Source: DATEOR01 sp046733475
Lineage (GTDB): Bacteria > Actinomycetota > Thermoleophilia > Gaiellales > Gaiellaceae
NCBI GenBank assembly: GCA_046733475.1
Contig: JBKPPF010000009.1
Coordinates: 1 to 64,000 of the forward strand
Reading direction: 5' to 3'
DNA length: 64,000 nt
Shown: piece after piece, positions 43,150 through 51,312 of the stretch
How the letters are laid out: the number at the start of each line of letters is the position of its first letter
Position numbering within the stretch: the stretch's first letter is position 1
Translations under genes and position numbers: made by a program
The notes under the pieces: model-generated
Told to the model about the DNA's origin: nothing
What the model saw: only the letters and a program-made list of their open reading frames with translations
The model's database searches: none

Positions 43150-43707
43150 ATGCGCAGCAATCGGAAAAGGTATTGGCTGATCAAGCGGTTCGCCCTCGGG
43201 TTGGCGATCGCCGCTGTCGCCGCCCCCGTCGTACAGGCGAAGGTCGACGAGGGCTCGTCCGTCCAGGCCAACGGCTACCAGTCGTTCGTCACGGACTTCC
43301 CGTCGTCGCAGGTCAACGCATCCGCCTATGGCATGCCCCGCGCAATGCCGGTGGACCACGCGGTGAACCGCGGCGATCAGATCGAGCTCGTGCGCTCGCA
43401 GCCGCGCTCGACTGGCGACAGCTTCGTGGCGTCCGACTACGGAATGCCTCGCGCGCTGCCGAGCGACTACGCGCTGGCGAGCGGGGACCAGATCGAGGTC
43501 GTGCGGGCACTCCCGCAGGGCGCCTCGAGCGACAAGATCGAGTTCGTCCGCACGCAGCCTCGCTCGATCGGCGGACCGCAGGTCGTCGCGGCCGGCTTCG
43601 ACTGGAGCGACGGGGCCATCGGCGCAGGCCTGGCACTCGGGCTCGTGCTGCTGGGCTGGGGCGCCGCCCTGGCGACGCGCCGCGCCGGTCGCGCCCAGAC
43701 CGCCTAG
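43150..43707 (+). CDS. Exported protein with internal YGMPRA repeats and a C-terminal anchor
   Basis: A 185-residue protein with a signal segment (about 14-29) and a C-terminal transmembrane helix (GAGLALGLVLLGWGAALA) followed by Arg-rich residues, like a sorting or anchor tail. Between them are imperfect repeats: YGMPRAMPVDHAVNRGDQIELVRSQPRS, YGMPRALPSDYALASGDQIEVVRALP and KIEFVRTQPRS. Similar Mpr/VRxxP repeats were not recognised in a known family. It has a good Shine-Dalgarno (AAGGGAG). It is divergent from the ligase gene. Confidence 0.65.
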   Translation: MRSNRKRYWLIKRFALGLAIAAVAAPVVQAKVDEGSSVQANGYQSFVTDFPSSQVNASAYGMPRAMPVDHAVNRGDQIELVRSQPRSTGDSFVASDYGMPRALPSDYALASGDQIEVVRALPQGASSDKIEFVRTQPRSIGGPQVVAAGFDWSDGAIGAGLALGLVLLGWGAALATRRAGRAQTA

Positions 43708-43732
43708 AACCACAGCCGGGCACGGCAGGCAG

Positions 43733-43763
43733 GTCGTAAGCGGGCTCAGGGCCCGCTTACGAC
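43733..43763. terminator. Bidirectional terminator hairpin between the repeat protein and ridA
   Basis: A 13-bp perfect stem (GTCGTAAGCGGGC at 43733-43745, complement at 43751-43763) with a TCAGG loop. The ridA stop codon lies inside the loop, so the hairpin serves both convergent genes. Confidence 0.8.
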
Positions 43764-44135
43764 TGCCTCGGCTTCGATCTCGACGAGCCAACGCGGGTCG
43801 AGCAGCCCGCCGGCGAGAAGCGTCGTGTTCGCCGGGCGGATGTCTCCGAAGACCTCACCGTGTGCGCGGCCGAATCCTTCGAAGTCCTCGGCCGACACCA
43901 GGTAGACGCGGGTCCGGACGACGTCCGCGAACGACGCGCCCGCCTGCTCGAGCGCGGCGCCGATGATCTCGAAGCAGCGCCGAGCCTGGCCGTAGGAGTC
44001 TCCGGGCGGGTCGGCGCCTTCGGGCATGACGGGCGCGGTGCCGGCCACGTACACGTGCTCGCCGACGCGGACGGCGCGGGAGAAGCCGACGACAGGCTCG
44101 TACGGGGAGCCCGACGCGATGAGCATGCGTTCCAC
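43746..44135 (-). CDS. RidA-family enamine/imine deaminase
   Basis: A 129-residue YjgF/YER057c/UK114 protein. VGFSRAVRVGEHVYVAGTAP, QARRCFEIIGAALEQAGASFADVVRTRVYL and RPANTTLLAGGLLDPRWLVEIEAEAV match the family core. The catalytic Arg of canonical RidA (in the RTT... segment) appears as R in VVRTRVYL. It hydrolyses reactive 2-aminoacrylate-type intermediates or is a relative. It is divergent from the serine hydrolase. Confidence 0.88.
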   Translation of the reverse strand: MERMLIASGSPYEPVVGFSRAVRVGEHVYVAGTAPVMPEGADPPGDSYGQARRCFEIIGAALEQAGASFADVVRTRVYLVSAEDFEGFGRAHGEVFGDIRPANTTLLAGGLLDPRWLVEIEAEAVVSGP

Positions 44136-44154
44136 GTGGCTAGTATCGCGGCCC

Positions 44155-44961
44155 TTGGACGCGCTCGCCCAGATCGACGACTGGCCCGTCGAGCACGCCG
44201 CTGCCGGCGTCGTCCGCGGCGCGGAGAGGTGGTCTCACGGACCGGCCGAGCGGAGATTTGCCTGGGCCTCGGTGACGAAGCTCCTCACCGCGATGGCAGC
44301 GCTCGTCGCTGCAGAGGAGGGCGTGCTCGACCTGGACGAGCCCGCCGGACCGTCCGACTCGACGGTGCGGCACCTGCTCGCTCATGCCTCCGGACTGCCG
44401 TTCGACGGTCCGCGGGCGATCTCAAAGCCCGGCAAGCGGCGGATCTACTCGAACACCGGCATGGAGGTGCTCGCAGCGTTTCTTGCGGAGAAGGCGGAGA
44501 TGCCGTTCGCCGAGTACCTCTCGGCGGCGGTGCTGGAACCGCTCGGCCTGAGCGGCACCGCGCTCGAGGGCCCTTCATCGTCCGGCCTCACCGGGCCGCT
44601 CACGGACCTGCTCGCATTCGGACAGGAGCTCATGGCCCCGACCCTTGTCGCGCCGGAAACGCTCCACGAGGCCACCACGGTGACCTTCCCCGGCCTCGCC
44701 GGGATCCTGCCCGATTTCGGGCGCTACGAGCCGCTCGACTGGGGCCTCGGCTTCGAGATCCGGGATGCGAAGGAGCCGCACTGGACGGGCACGGACAACT
44801 CGCCCCTCACGTTCGGGCACTTCGGCGGGGCTGGGAGCTTCCTCTGGGTCGACCCGGAGGCCGGCGCTGCCTGCGCTTCTCTTTCAAACCGGCAGTTCGG
44901 CCCGTGGGCCAAGGAGGCGTGGCCGCCGCTCTCCGACGCCGTTCTCGCGGAGCTACGATGA
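44155..44961 (+). CDS. Serine hydrolase, beta-lactamase/class C PBP family
   Basis: A 268-residue protein. S39-V-T-K42 (WASVTKLLTAM) is the catalytic SxxK. YSNTGMEVLAAFLAEKA is the YxN motif and GHFGGAGSFLWVDPEAG takes the HxG place. This is the beta-lactamase-like transpeptidase fold used by esterases and D-aminopeptidases. No signal peptide, so it is probably cytoplasmic. TTG 44155 is used because nothing upstream is protein-like; confidence in the exact start is moderate. Confidence 0.85.
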   Translation: MDALAQIDDWPVEHAAAGVVRGAERWSHGPAERRFAWASVTKLLTAMAALVAAEEGVLDLDEPAGPSDSTVRHLLAHASGLPFDGPRAISKPGKRRIYSNTGMEVLAAFLAEKAEMPFAEYLSAAVLEPLGLSGTALEGPSSSGLTGPLTDLLAFGQELMAPTLVAPETLHEATTVTFPGLAGILPDFGRYEPLDWGLGFEIRDAKEPHWTGTDNSPLTFGHFGGAGSFLWVDPEAGAACASLSNRQFGPWAKEAWPPLSDAVLAELR

Positions 44962-44970
44962 CCCGGAGCA

Positions 44971-45153
44971 GTGTTGAACCTCCTGATCATCGTCGTCTGC
45001 TACACGTTCGCGGCGCTGTGCCTTCGCTTCCTCGGCGGCTTCAACTCGGCCGCTGACGCCCTCTCGGGCTGGGGCCGGCGATCGTCGCTCACGAGGATCC
45101 GCAAGCGCGGCCTGACGCTGCGGAGCTACGCGCGCTCGCGAATCTCGTCGTAG
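44971..45153 (+). CDS. Small membrane protein
   Basis: A 60-residue frame from GTG 44971. It has a single hydrophobic helix (LLIIVVCYTFAALCLRFL), then a basic segment with RRSSLTRIRKRGLTLRSYARS. It starts 9 nt after the serine-hydrolase stop. Its last 28 nt overlap the convergent gene. Function unknown; the composition favours a real but minor membrane peptide. Confidence 0.4.
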   Translation: MLNLLIIVVCYTFAALCLRFLGGFNSAADALSGWGRRSSLTRIRKRGLTLRSYARSRISS

Positions 45154-45419
45154 ACGGCACGCTCGCAGCTCGCCACCGTGGCCGGCGTCATCGCCGTCAC
45201 CCGTGCCGAGAAGCTGTCGCCGGGCCGGAGGAGCCCGCCTTCGCCTCGCAGCATTCCTGCGAGGACGACTCCGAATCGTCCTTCTGCGTCGAGCGGCTCG
45301 CCCGAGGCGAGCTCGCGGCGCTCCATCCGCTCGGCGAGGCGCATGAGCGTCTCCCCGGGGACCCCCGCGAGCTCCGCTATCCGAGCTAGCTCATTCGCCG
45401 TCGCGCTCTGATGTCTCAC
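45126..45419 (-). CDS. Small cyclic-nucleotide-binding-like domain protein
   Basis: A 97-residue protein from GTG 45419. The helix-like N-terminus is followed by ERRELASGEPLDAEGRFGVVLAGMLRGEGGLLRPGDSF, matching the strand pattern of cNMP-binding domains (xxGxxLxxxGxxGxxxYxVLxGxLR...LxPGDxF). The phosphate-binding RxAA motif of true cAMP/cGMP sites is absent, so it may not bind nucleotide. It is coupled by a 4-nt overlap (GTGA) to the acidic mini-protein gene upstream. Confidence 0.6.
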   Translation of the reverse strand: MRHQSATANELARIAELAGVPGETLMRLAERMERRELASGEPLDAEGRFGVVLAGMLRGEGGLLRPGDSFSARVTAMTPATVASCERAVYDEIRERA

Positions 45420-45553
45420 CGTTCTTCGTCGGGGTCGATGACGCGCTCGGGATCCTCGTGCGCCGGATACCGCTGAGCGTCCTCGTCCTGCTGACGCTCG
45501 GGCGGAGCGTCCTGTTCTTCTTCGGTCGGCTCGGGTGTCTCGCCTGTGGACAT
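45416..45553 (-). CDS. 45-residue acidic, disordered mini-protein
   Basis: From ATG 45553 to a stop that overlaps the next gene by 4 nt. It is rich in E, D, P and Q (EPTEEEQDAPPERQQDEDAQ). No hydrophobic core. The stop/start overlap supports expression as a coupled pair with the cNMP-like protein. Its start codon shares the palindrome CATATG with the divergent Nudix gene region. Confidence 0.45.
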   Translation of the reverse strand: MSTGETPEPTEEEQDAPPERQQDEDAQRYPAHEDPERVIDPDEER

Positions 45554-45565
45554 ATGCTCGATCGT

Positions 45566-46081
45566 ATGGGACGCAGTCCGTTCTTCGACGGCTGGAAGAG
45601 CTGCCCGCGCTGCCGGGCCGACCTCGACATCGTGGATGCGAGGGCGACCTGCCCGGAGTGCGGACTGGTCGTCTACGCGAATCCGGCGCCGACGGTGAGC
45701 GGGCTCGTCCTCGACGACGACGGCCGCATCCTGCTCGCCCGCCGCGCGGCGGATCCCGGCCGCGGTCTCTGGGACATTCTCGGCGGCTTTGCGGATGAGG
45801 GGGAATCGCCGCTCGAAACCCTCGTCCGCGAGCTCCGCGAGGAGACCGGGGTCGAGATCGAGCCGCTCGAGTTCTACGGCGCCTGGCCGGACCGCTACGG
45901 GGACGGCGGCGTCTGGACGCTCAACCTCTACTGGACCGCGCGCATCGCCTCGGGCGAGCCCGAGGCGGCGGACGACGTGGCCGAGGTCCGGTGGTTCGCG
46001 CCCGACGAGATCCCGCCCTGGCACGAGTTCGCGTTCGAGAACACGGTCGTCGTTCTCAAGGCTTGGAAAGCGGGTCTATAG
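45566..46081 (+). CDS. Nudix hydrolase with N-terminal zinc ribbon
   Basis: A 171-residue protein with zinc ribbon CPRC...CPEC (11-33, in the SCPRCRADLDIVDARATCPECG region) and a Nudix box GGFADEGESPLETLVRELREETGVE. This matches NADH pyrophosphatase-like/NudC-related Nudix proteins of the short type. It cleaves nucleoside diphosphates linked to another group. ATG 45566 is chosen since a -10-like TATGCT (45553-45558) would place transcription start at that codon (leaderless); an in-frame ATG lies at 45554. Confidence 0.88.
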   Translation: MGRSPFFDGWKSCPRCRADLDIVDARATCPECGLVVYANPAPTVSGLVLDDDGRILLARRAADPGRGLWDILGGFADEGESPLETLVRELREETGVEIEPLEFYGAWPDRYGDGGVWTLNLYWTARIASGEPEAADDVAEVRWFAPDEIPPWHEFAFENTVVVLKAWKAGL

Positions 46082-46086
46082 AGGTC

Positions 46087-46109
46087 GAAAAATGGGCCGA
46101 ACGGCCCAT
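46087..46109 (-). terminator. Rho-independent terminator, leftward
   Basis: On the minus strand ATGGGCCG-TT-CGGCCCAT is followed by TTTT: 8-bp stem, 2-nt loop in DNA terms. It would end trxA-direction transcription about 190 nt past that gene, or act as a hairpin after the Nudix gene on the plus strand. Confidence 0.7.
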
Positions 46110-46160
46110 GTAGAAGCACCGCCTCCTGCCGATAATCCAGCCACGTTGGCTGAGCACGGC

Positions 46161-46289
46161 ATGCACCGGATCGACGACGACCTCTCCGAGGAGTGGCTCG
46201 ACGCCTTTGTGGCCGAGGGCCTCGCCGACGTCGAGTCCTACCTCCGCAAGCACGCGGACTTCCAGTCCTTCCTGGAAGACAAAGACTAG
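46161..46289 (+). CDS. Small acidic protein
   Basis: A 42-residue protein (MHRIDDDLSEEWLDAFVAEG, then LADVESYLRKHADFQSFLED). It is helical and acidic with regular hydrophobic spacing. A longer reading from ATG 46092 begins inside the terminator hairpin and so is less likely. GATAAT at 46131-46136 is a fair -10 box. It faces trxA convergently. No family recognised. Confidence 0.45.
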   Translation: MHRIDDDLSEEWLDAFVAEGLADVESYLRKHADFQSFLEDKD

Positions 46290-46301
46290 TTCGCGCGGTA
46301 C

Positions 46302-46619
46302 TTAGGCTTCGACCAGGCCGAGGGACTTCTCGAGCATGGTCTTGGGCTGGGCGCCGACCGCGGCGGCCTTGGGCTCGCCGGAGTCGAAGAGGATCATCGT
46401 CGGGATGCTCATGACGCCGTAGCGGCGCGCGAGCTCGGGCTCCTCGTCGATGTTGACCTTGACCAGCCGCAGATCCGAGCGCTCATCGGCGATCTGGTCG
46501 AGGACCGGTGCCACCGCGTGGCACGGACCGCACCATTCCGCCCAGAAATCGACGAGCACAGGGCTTTCGCTCTCGAGCACCTCGGTGTCGAATGTGTGTG
46601 TCGTGATCGTGTCTGCCAT
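46302..46619 (-). CDS. trxA: Thioredoxin
   Basis: A 105-residue thioredoxin: PVLVDFWAEWCGPCHAVAPVLDQIA with the CGPC active site, VKVNIDEEPELARRYGVMSIPTMILF with the cis-proline, and a helical C-terminus. His rather than Lys follows the second Cys (CGPCH), which may shift its redox potential slightly. It reduces protein disulfides and may serve peroxiredoxins such as the one at 41401-41862. It is divergent from ileS by 28 bp. Confidence 0.95.
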   Translation of the reverse strand: MADTITTHTFDTEVLESESPVLVDFWAEWCGPCHAVAPVLDQIADERSDLRLVKVNIDEEPELARRYGVMSIPTMILFDSGEPKAAAVGAQPKTMLEKSLGLVEA

Positions 46620-46647
46620 GACCCTTCAAACGTAGACTGATCCGCAA

Positions 46648-49600
46648 ATGTTCCAGCCGCTTCCCTCGGTACCCGATCACCCCGGTCTCGAACGTGAGGT
46701 GCTCGACTGGTGGGAGGAAAAGCAGGTCTTCGACCGGTTGCGAGAGCTGAATCGCGACGGGCCGACGTGGAGCTTCGTCGACGGCCCGATCACCGCGAAC
46801 AATCCGATGGGCGTCCACCATTGTTGGGGCCGGACCCTCAAGGACGTCTTCCAGCGCTACAAAGCGCTGCAGGGTTTCGACCAGCGCTACCAGAACGGCT
46901 TCGACTGCCAGGGGCTCTGGGTCGAGGTGAACGTCGAGCGCATGCTCGGGCTCAACTCGAAGCGCGAGATCGAGGAGTACGGGCTTGCGGCCTTCGCCGA
47001 GAAGTGCAAGCAGTCGGTGGCGGAGTTCTCCGAGGTGATCACCGACCAGTCCAAGCGCCTGGGCATGTGGATGGACTGGGACAACGACTACTACACGTTC
47101 TCGGACACCAACATCGAGTACATCTGGCGCTTCCTGAAGACGGTGCACGAGCGCGGGTGGCTGTACACCGGACACCGCTCGAACGTCTGGTGTCCGCGCT
47201 GCGGCACCTCCATCTCGCAGCACGAGCTGATCGGGTCCTACGAGGACCGGAGCGACCCGTCGCTCTACGTTCGACTCCCGCTCCTCGACGACGACGGGGA
47301 TGCCCTGGTCGTGTGGACGACGACGCCCTGGACCCTGCCGGCGAACGTCGCGGCCGCCGTCGACCCCGAGGCCGAGTACGTGAAGCTCTCGACTGCCGAC
47401 GGCCTGCTCTGGGTCGCGGAGGCGCGTCTTTCGGAGCTGCCGTTCAAGGGCGAGGTCGTCGCGAAGACGAAGGGGCAGGAGCTCGTCGGCAAGCGCTACG
47501 AGGGGCCGTACGACCACCTCGTCGCGGCCGAAGAGGTCGAGCACCGCGTCATTCCGTGGACCGACGTGACCATGGAGGAGGGCACAGGCATCGTTCACAT
47601 CGCGCCGGGCTGCGGCGCCGAGGACTTCGAGCTCTCGCGCGTCCACGACCTCCCGGTGCTGACTCCGGTCGACGAGGCCGGCCGCTTCTACGACTCGTAC
47701 GGCTGGCTGCACGGCACCTCGACTGCGGAGGCGAAGGATCAGATCATCGGCGACCTCGGCGAGCGCGGGCGCCTGCTCGAGGCCGGCGAGATCGTCCACC
47801 GTTATCCGGTCTGCTGGCGCTGCCACACGCCGCTCATCTTCCGCATCGTCGACGAGTGGTTCATCGCCTGCGACGAGATTCGCCAGCCGATGCTGGACGC
47901 GAACGCGACGGTGAAATGGACGCCCGACTTCTACTCGAAGCGCATGGACGACTGGCTTCGCAACATGGGCGACTGGAACATCTCGCGCAAGCGGTACTTC
48001 GGCTTGCCGCTTCCTCTCTATCCGTGCGAGTGCGGCCGCCTCAACGTGATCGGCTCGCGGGCCGAACTCGAGGAGCGCGCGACCGGCGGGCTCGACCAGC
48101 TGCAGGAGCTCCATCGCCCGTGGATCGACGAGGTGCCCATCCGCTGCGACGAGTGCGGGGAGGAGGTGCGGCGCATTCCGGAGGTCGGCGACGCGTGGCT
48201 CGACGCCGGCATCGTCCCCTTCTCGACGCTCGGCTGGGAGAACCCGGAGTGGAAGGAGAACGGGTACGCGACCGGCTCCTCTCAGGGCCTCTCGGGCGCC
48301 GACCTACCGGACCACGCCTACTGGGAAACGTGGTTCCCCGCGGACTGGGTGTCGGAGATGCGCGAGCAGATTCGCCTCTGGTTCTACTCGCAGCTCTTCA
48401 TGTCGGTCGCGCTCGTGGGCAAGGCGCCGTACAAGGAGATCCTCGCCTACGAGAAGCTCCGCGACGAGACCGGCAACGAGATGCACAAGTCCTGGGGGAA
48501 CGCGATCGAAGCGAACGAGGCCATGGACAAGATGGGTGCGGACGTGATGCGCTTCATGTACTGCGACCACGTGCCGCAGCAGAACCTGAACTTCGGCTAC
48601 GGCCCGGCGAACGAGGTCAAGCGCCGCCTCCTCACGTTCTGGAACTCCGCCTCGTTCTTCATCCTCTACTCGAACATCGAGGGCTTCAAGCCGATTTATC
48701 GAGACGTCGCGGGGGGCCCCGACCTCGAGGAGCTCCGCCCGCTCGACCGCTGGCTCCTCGCGCGGACGCAGCAGCTCGTGCAGGAGGCGACCGACGCCTA
48801 CGAGCGCTTCTGGACGCCGGACGTCACGGACGCATGGGAGCGCTTCACGGACGATCTGTCCAACTGGTACATCCGCCGCTCGCGCAAGCGCTTCTACACC
48901 CTCGACGAGGCGGCGTTCAGAACGCTCTGGTACGCCCTCGTCCAGGCGGTGCGCGTGATCGCGCCCGTGATGCCGTTCCTCGCCGAGCACATGTGGCGGA
49001 ATCTCGCTGCGTCCGTTCGCCAGGCGCCGGAGAGCGCCTTTCTCGCGGGCTGGCCACAGCCGGCGTCGCGCTACGAGGATCCGGTCCTACTCGCTGAGGT
49101 GGCGGATGCGCGCCGGGTCGCCGAGCTCGCCCGCGCGGCGCGAGACGCAGCCGGGATCAAGCTGCGCCAGCCGCTCCGGCGGCTTGTCGTTGTCACCTCG
49201 GATCCCGGCCGGCGCATGCTCATCTCGAGGCAGGTGGAGGACCTTGCGGCCGAGCTTCGCGTGAAGGAGGTCGCGATCCTCGAGAGCCCAGGCGAGGTCG
49301 CCGAGATGCGTGCAAAGCCGCGCCTCGACGTCGTCGGCCCGCGCTACGGGCCCAACCTTCCCGAGCTCAGGCGCCTACTCGAGGAGGGAAGCTTCGAGGT
49401 TGCGAACGGGACGCTTCGCGCGGGCGGGTACATCCTGTCCAAGGGCGAGTTCATGGTCGAGTACGCGCCTCGCGAAGGATGGGAGATCAAGTACGAGGAC
49501 GAGTACGTCGTGGGCGTGGACACGCGGCTCGACGACGAGCTCGTGACGGAAGGGCGGGTGTACGACCTCATCCACTCGGTGCAGCGCCTGCGGCGCGATG

Positions 49601-49746
49601 CGGGCCTCGAGGTCACGGACCGTATTGTGCTGACGATCCCCAACGAGGACGGGGCTCTCCTCGGACACCGCGACTGGATCGCGGGCGAGACGCTTGCCGA
49701 GGACGTGCAGGTCGGGGACGAGCTGGCGGTCCACAAGGCGGGATGA
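46648..49746 (+). CDS. ileS: Isoleucyl-tRNA synthetase-type class I aminoacyl-tRNA synthetase with divergent signatures
   Basis: A 1032-residue class I synthetase. The HIGH motif appears as G55-V-H-H (PMGVHHCWGR) and KMSKS as M612-H-K-S-W-G-N. Other landmarks are GFDCQGLWVEVNVE, the editing-domain LVVWTTTPWTLPANVAAAV, FFGLPLPLYPCECGR (sic, YFGLPLPLYP) and WYIRRSRKRFY before the anticodon-binding domain. Such altered signatures are known in a group of IleRS-like proteins in Actinobacteria and Chloroflexi. The ATG is preceded by TAGACT at 46633-46638 with no Shine-Dalgarno, so a short or leaderless 5' end is likely. Confidence 0.88.
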   Translation: MFQPLPSVPDHPGLEREVLDWWEEKQVFDRLRELNRDGPTWSFVDGPITANNPMGVHHCWGRTLKDVFQRYKALQGFDQRYQNGFDCQGLWVEVNVERMLGLNSKREIEEYGLAAFAEKCKQSVAEFSEVITDQSKRLGMWMDWDNDYYTFSDTNIEYIWRFLKTVHERGWLYTGHRSNVWCPRCGTSISQHELIGSYEDRSDPSLYVRLPLLDDDGDALVVWTTTPWTLPANVAAAVDPEAEYVKLSTADGLLWVAEARLSELPFKGEVVAKTKGQELVGKRYEGPYDHLVAAEEVEHRVIPWTDVTMEEGTGIVHIAPGCGAEDFELSRVHDLPVLTPVDEAGRFYDSYGWLHGTSTAEAKDQIIGDLGERGRLLEAGEIVHRYPVCWRCHTPLIFRIVDEWFIACDEIRQPMLDANATVKWTPDFYSKRMDDWLRNMGDWNISRKRYFGLPLPLYPCECGRLNVIGSRAELEERATGGLDQLQELHRPWIDEVPIRCDECGEEVRRIPEVGDAWLDAGIVPFSTLGWENPEWKENGYATGSSQGLSGADLPDHAYWETWFPADWVSEMREQIRLWFYSQLFMSVALVGKAPYKEILAYEKLRDETGNEMHKSWGNAIEANEAMDKMGADVMRFMYCDHVPQQNLNFGYGPANEVKRRLLTFWNSASFFILYSNIEGFKPIYRDVAGGPDLEELRPLDRWLLARTQQLVQEATDAYERFWTPDVTDAWERFTDDLSNWYIRRSRKRFYTLDEAAFRTLWYALVQAVRVIAPVMPFLAEHMWRNLAASVRQAPESAFLAGWPQPASRYEDPVLLAEVADARRVAELARAARDAAGIKLRQPLRRLVVVTSDPGRRMLISRQVEDLAAELRVKEVAILESPGEVAEMRAKPRLDVVGPRYGPNLPELRRLLEEGSFEVANGTLRAGGYILSKGEFMVEYAPREGWEIKYEDEYVVGVDTRLDDELVTEGRVYDLIHSVQRLRRDAGLEVTDRIVLTIPNEDGALLGHRDWIAGETLAEDVQVGDELAVHKAG

Positions 49747-50276
49747 CCCGCCTCCTCCTGGCTGCGGTCGTCGTCCTCGTCGCAGTGGCGGCGGCGGACG
49801 CGATCAGGCCTGACGGAGAGGGGCGGACGGTCTCGGCGGCGGCCGGTCGGTCAGCCGCGCAGCCCGCAATGCGGCGGTCGTCGTCCGGGTACGTCGCCGT
49901 CGGGGTGTTCACGCGCAAGCGCGTCCTGCACCACGGCCGCGAGTACCTGAGCTCGGAGGAGATCGACGCCGCCTTCCCGAGCCTCGAGAGCGGCGAGCCC
50001 TTCGACATCACACACCTCGCCACTGCGTCGGACGGCACGCTCGCGCTCGCCATCTACCGGTTTCCGGCGAAGGAGCCCGTCGAGGCCGCGGTCGAACTGT
50101 GGCGAGAAGGGCGGCTCCTGGCCGCATTCCAGGTCCCGGCGGGAAGCTTCGGCGGGGGGCTCGGGTTCGCCGACGAGGGCCGGCTCGTCGCCACGCTGCT
50201 CTCCGACGGCCACTCCGTCGTCTTCTTCACCCGCTCCGGCAAGCGGGTGGGCAGCGTGTCGGCTACGTCCTGGTGA
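49743..50276 (+). CDS. Exported protein of unknown function
   Basis: A 177-residue protein with a signal-like N-terminus (LLLAAVVVLVAVAAADAIRP) and an extracytoplasmic part of beta-strand-like segments (GTLALAIYRFPAKEPVEAAVELW, GLGFADEGRLVATLLSDGHSVVFF), reminiscent of a single small beta-propeller-like domain. It overlaps ileS by 4 nt (ATGA) and ends in a 14-nt overlap with ispH on the other strand. No family recognised. Confidence 0.6.
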   Translation: MTRLLLAAVVVLVAVAAADAIRPDGEGRTVSAAAGRSAAQPAMRRSSSGYVAVGVFTRKRVLHHGREYLSSEEIDAAFPSLESGEPFDITHLATASDGTLALAIYRFPAKEPVEAAVELWREGRLLAAFQVPAGSFGGGLGFADEGRLVATLLSDGHSVVFFTRSGKRVGSVSATSW

Positions 50277-51210
50277 CCGGGTCCGCGCGGACTTCGCGCG
50301 GAAGCTTGAAGAAGACGTCCTCGACCGCGCCGTCGAGCGACTCGACCTGGGAGACGCCGCGTTCCCGAAACCAGCCGACGACACGGCGCACCAGGGACTC
50401 GGGAGCCGACGCGCCGGAGGTGAGGCCGACGCTCTCCACGCCGTCGAGCCAGGCCTCGTCGATCTCGCTCTCGTCATCGATCAGGTAGGCGTCCACGCCA
50501 CCGGCGCGGGCCACGTCGACGAGCCGGTTCGAGTTCGAGCTGTTGCGGGAGCCGATCACGAGCAGCAGGTCGACGGCTGCGAGAATCCGCTTCACGGCGC
50601 GCTGCCGGTTCGTCGTCGCGTAGCAGATGTCGTCCTTCTCGGGCGCCTCGACGTCGGGGAAGCGGCGGCGGAGGACACGGACGATCTCGTCGGTGTCGTC
50701 CACTGAGAGCGTGGTCTGCGTCAGGTAGACGAGCTTCTCGGTCTGGGGCGGGACCACGGTCTCGGCCTGCTCGGCGGTCTCGACGAGGAGGGTCGACTGC
50801 GGGGCCTCGCCGGTCGTGCCGTCGACTTCCTCGTGGCCCGCGTGGCCGATGAGGAAGATCGTGTAGCCGAGCCGGGCGAAGTGCCGTGCCTCGGCGTGCA
50901 CCTTAGAGACCAGAGGACAGGTGGCGTCGATCGGGCGGAGACCCCGGAAGCGTGCGCTATGGCGGACCGCCGGCGACACGCCATGTGCAGAGAAGACGAC
51001 GAGGCGCCCCGGCGGCACCTGCGCGACGCTGTCGACGAACACGGCTCCGCGCCGCTCGAGGTCGCGGACGACGTGCGCGTTGTGGACGATCTGCTTGCGG
51101 ACGTAGACCGGCGCCCCGTGCAATTCGAGGGCCCGCTCCACAGTCTCGACCGCCCGCTCGACGCCGGCGCAATAGCCCCTTGGCGAGGCGAGAACCAGCC
51201 GTTTGACCAC
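50263..51210 (-). CDS. ispH: 4-hydroxy-3-methylbut-2-enyl diphosphate reductase
   Basis: A 315-residue Fe-S enzyme for the last step of the MEP isoprenoid pathway. Cluster cysteines are visible in PRGYCAGVERAVE (C14), RPIDATCPLVSKVH and DDICYATTNRQ. IVHNAHVVRDLERRGAVFV and VIGSRNSSNSNRLVDVA are substrate-site segments. GTG 51210 is used; TACACT on the minus strand about 8 nt upstream is a -10 that would make the mRNA leaderless. Length is normal. Confidence 0.95.
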   Translation of the reverse strand: MVKRLVLASPRGYCAGVERAVETVERALELHGAPVYVRKQIVHNAHVVRDLERRGAVFVDSVAQVPPGRLVVFSAHGVSPAVRHSARFRGLRPIDATCPLVSKVHAEARHFARLGYTIFLIGHAGHEEVDGTTGEAPQSTLLVETAEQAETVVPPQTEKLVYLTQTTLSVDDTDEIVRVLRRRFPDVEAPEKDDICYATTNRQRAVKRILAAVDLLLVIGSRNSSNSNRLVDVARAGGVDAYLIDDESEIDEAWLDGVESVGLTSGASAPESLVRRVVGWFRERGVSQVESLDGAVEDVFFKLPREVRADPVTRT

Positions 51211-51277
51211 CGTCTTTCAGTGTAGTTACACCCGGCTGCGGCAGAGGTAGACCATCGTCCCGCCTGCCTGAAAGCGG

Positions 51278-51312
51278 AAAAGCCCGCCGCTCGGGGGGTG
51301 AGCGCGGCGGGC
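51278..51312 (-). terminator. Leftward intrinsic terminator upstream of ispH
   Basis: GCCCGCCGC (minus strand 51312-51304) pairs with GCGGCGGGC (51290-51282) over a 13-nt loop and is followed by TTTT (51281-51278). It lies 68 nt before the ispH start, in the path of any leftward transcript starting between 51320 and 51505, for which no gene is known. Confidence 0.75.

Noticed and set aside
46483..48114. A 543-codon minus-strand frame antisense to ileS
   Set aside because: No domain motifs, and it fully overlaps a well-supported synthetase and part of trxA.
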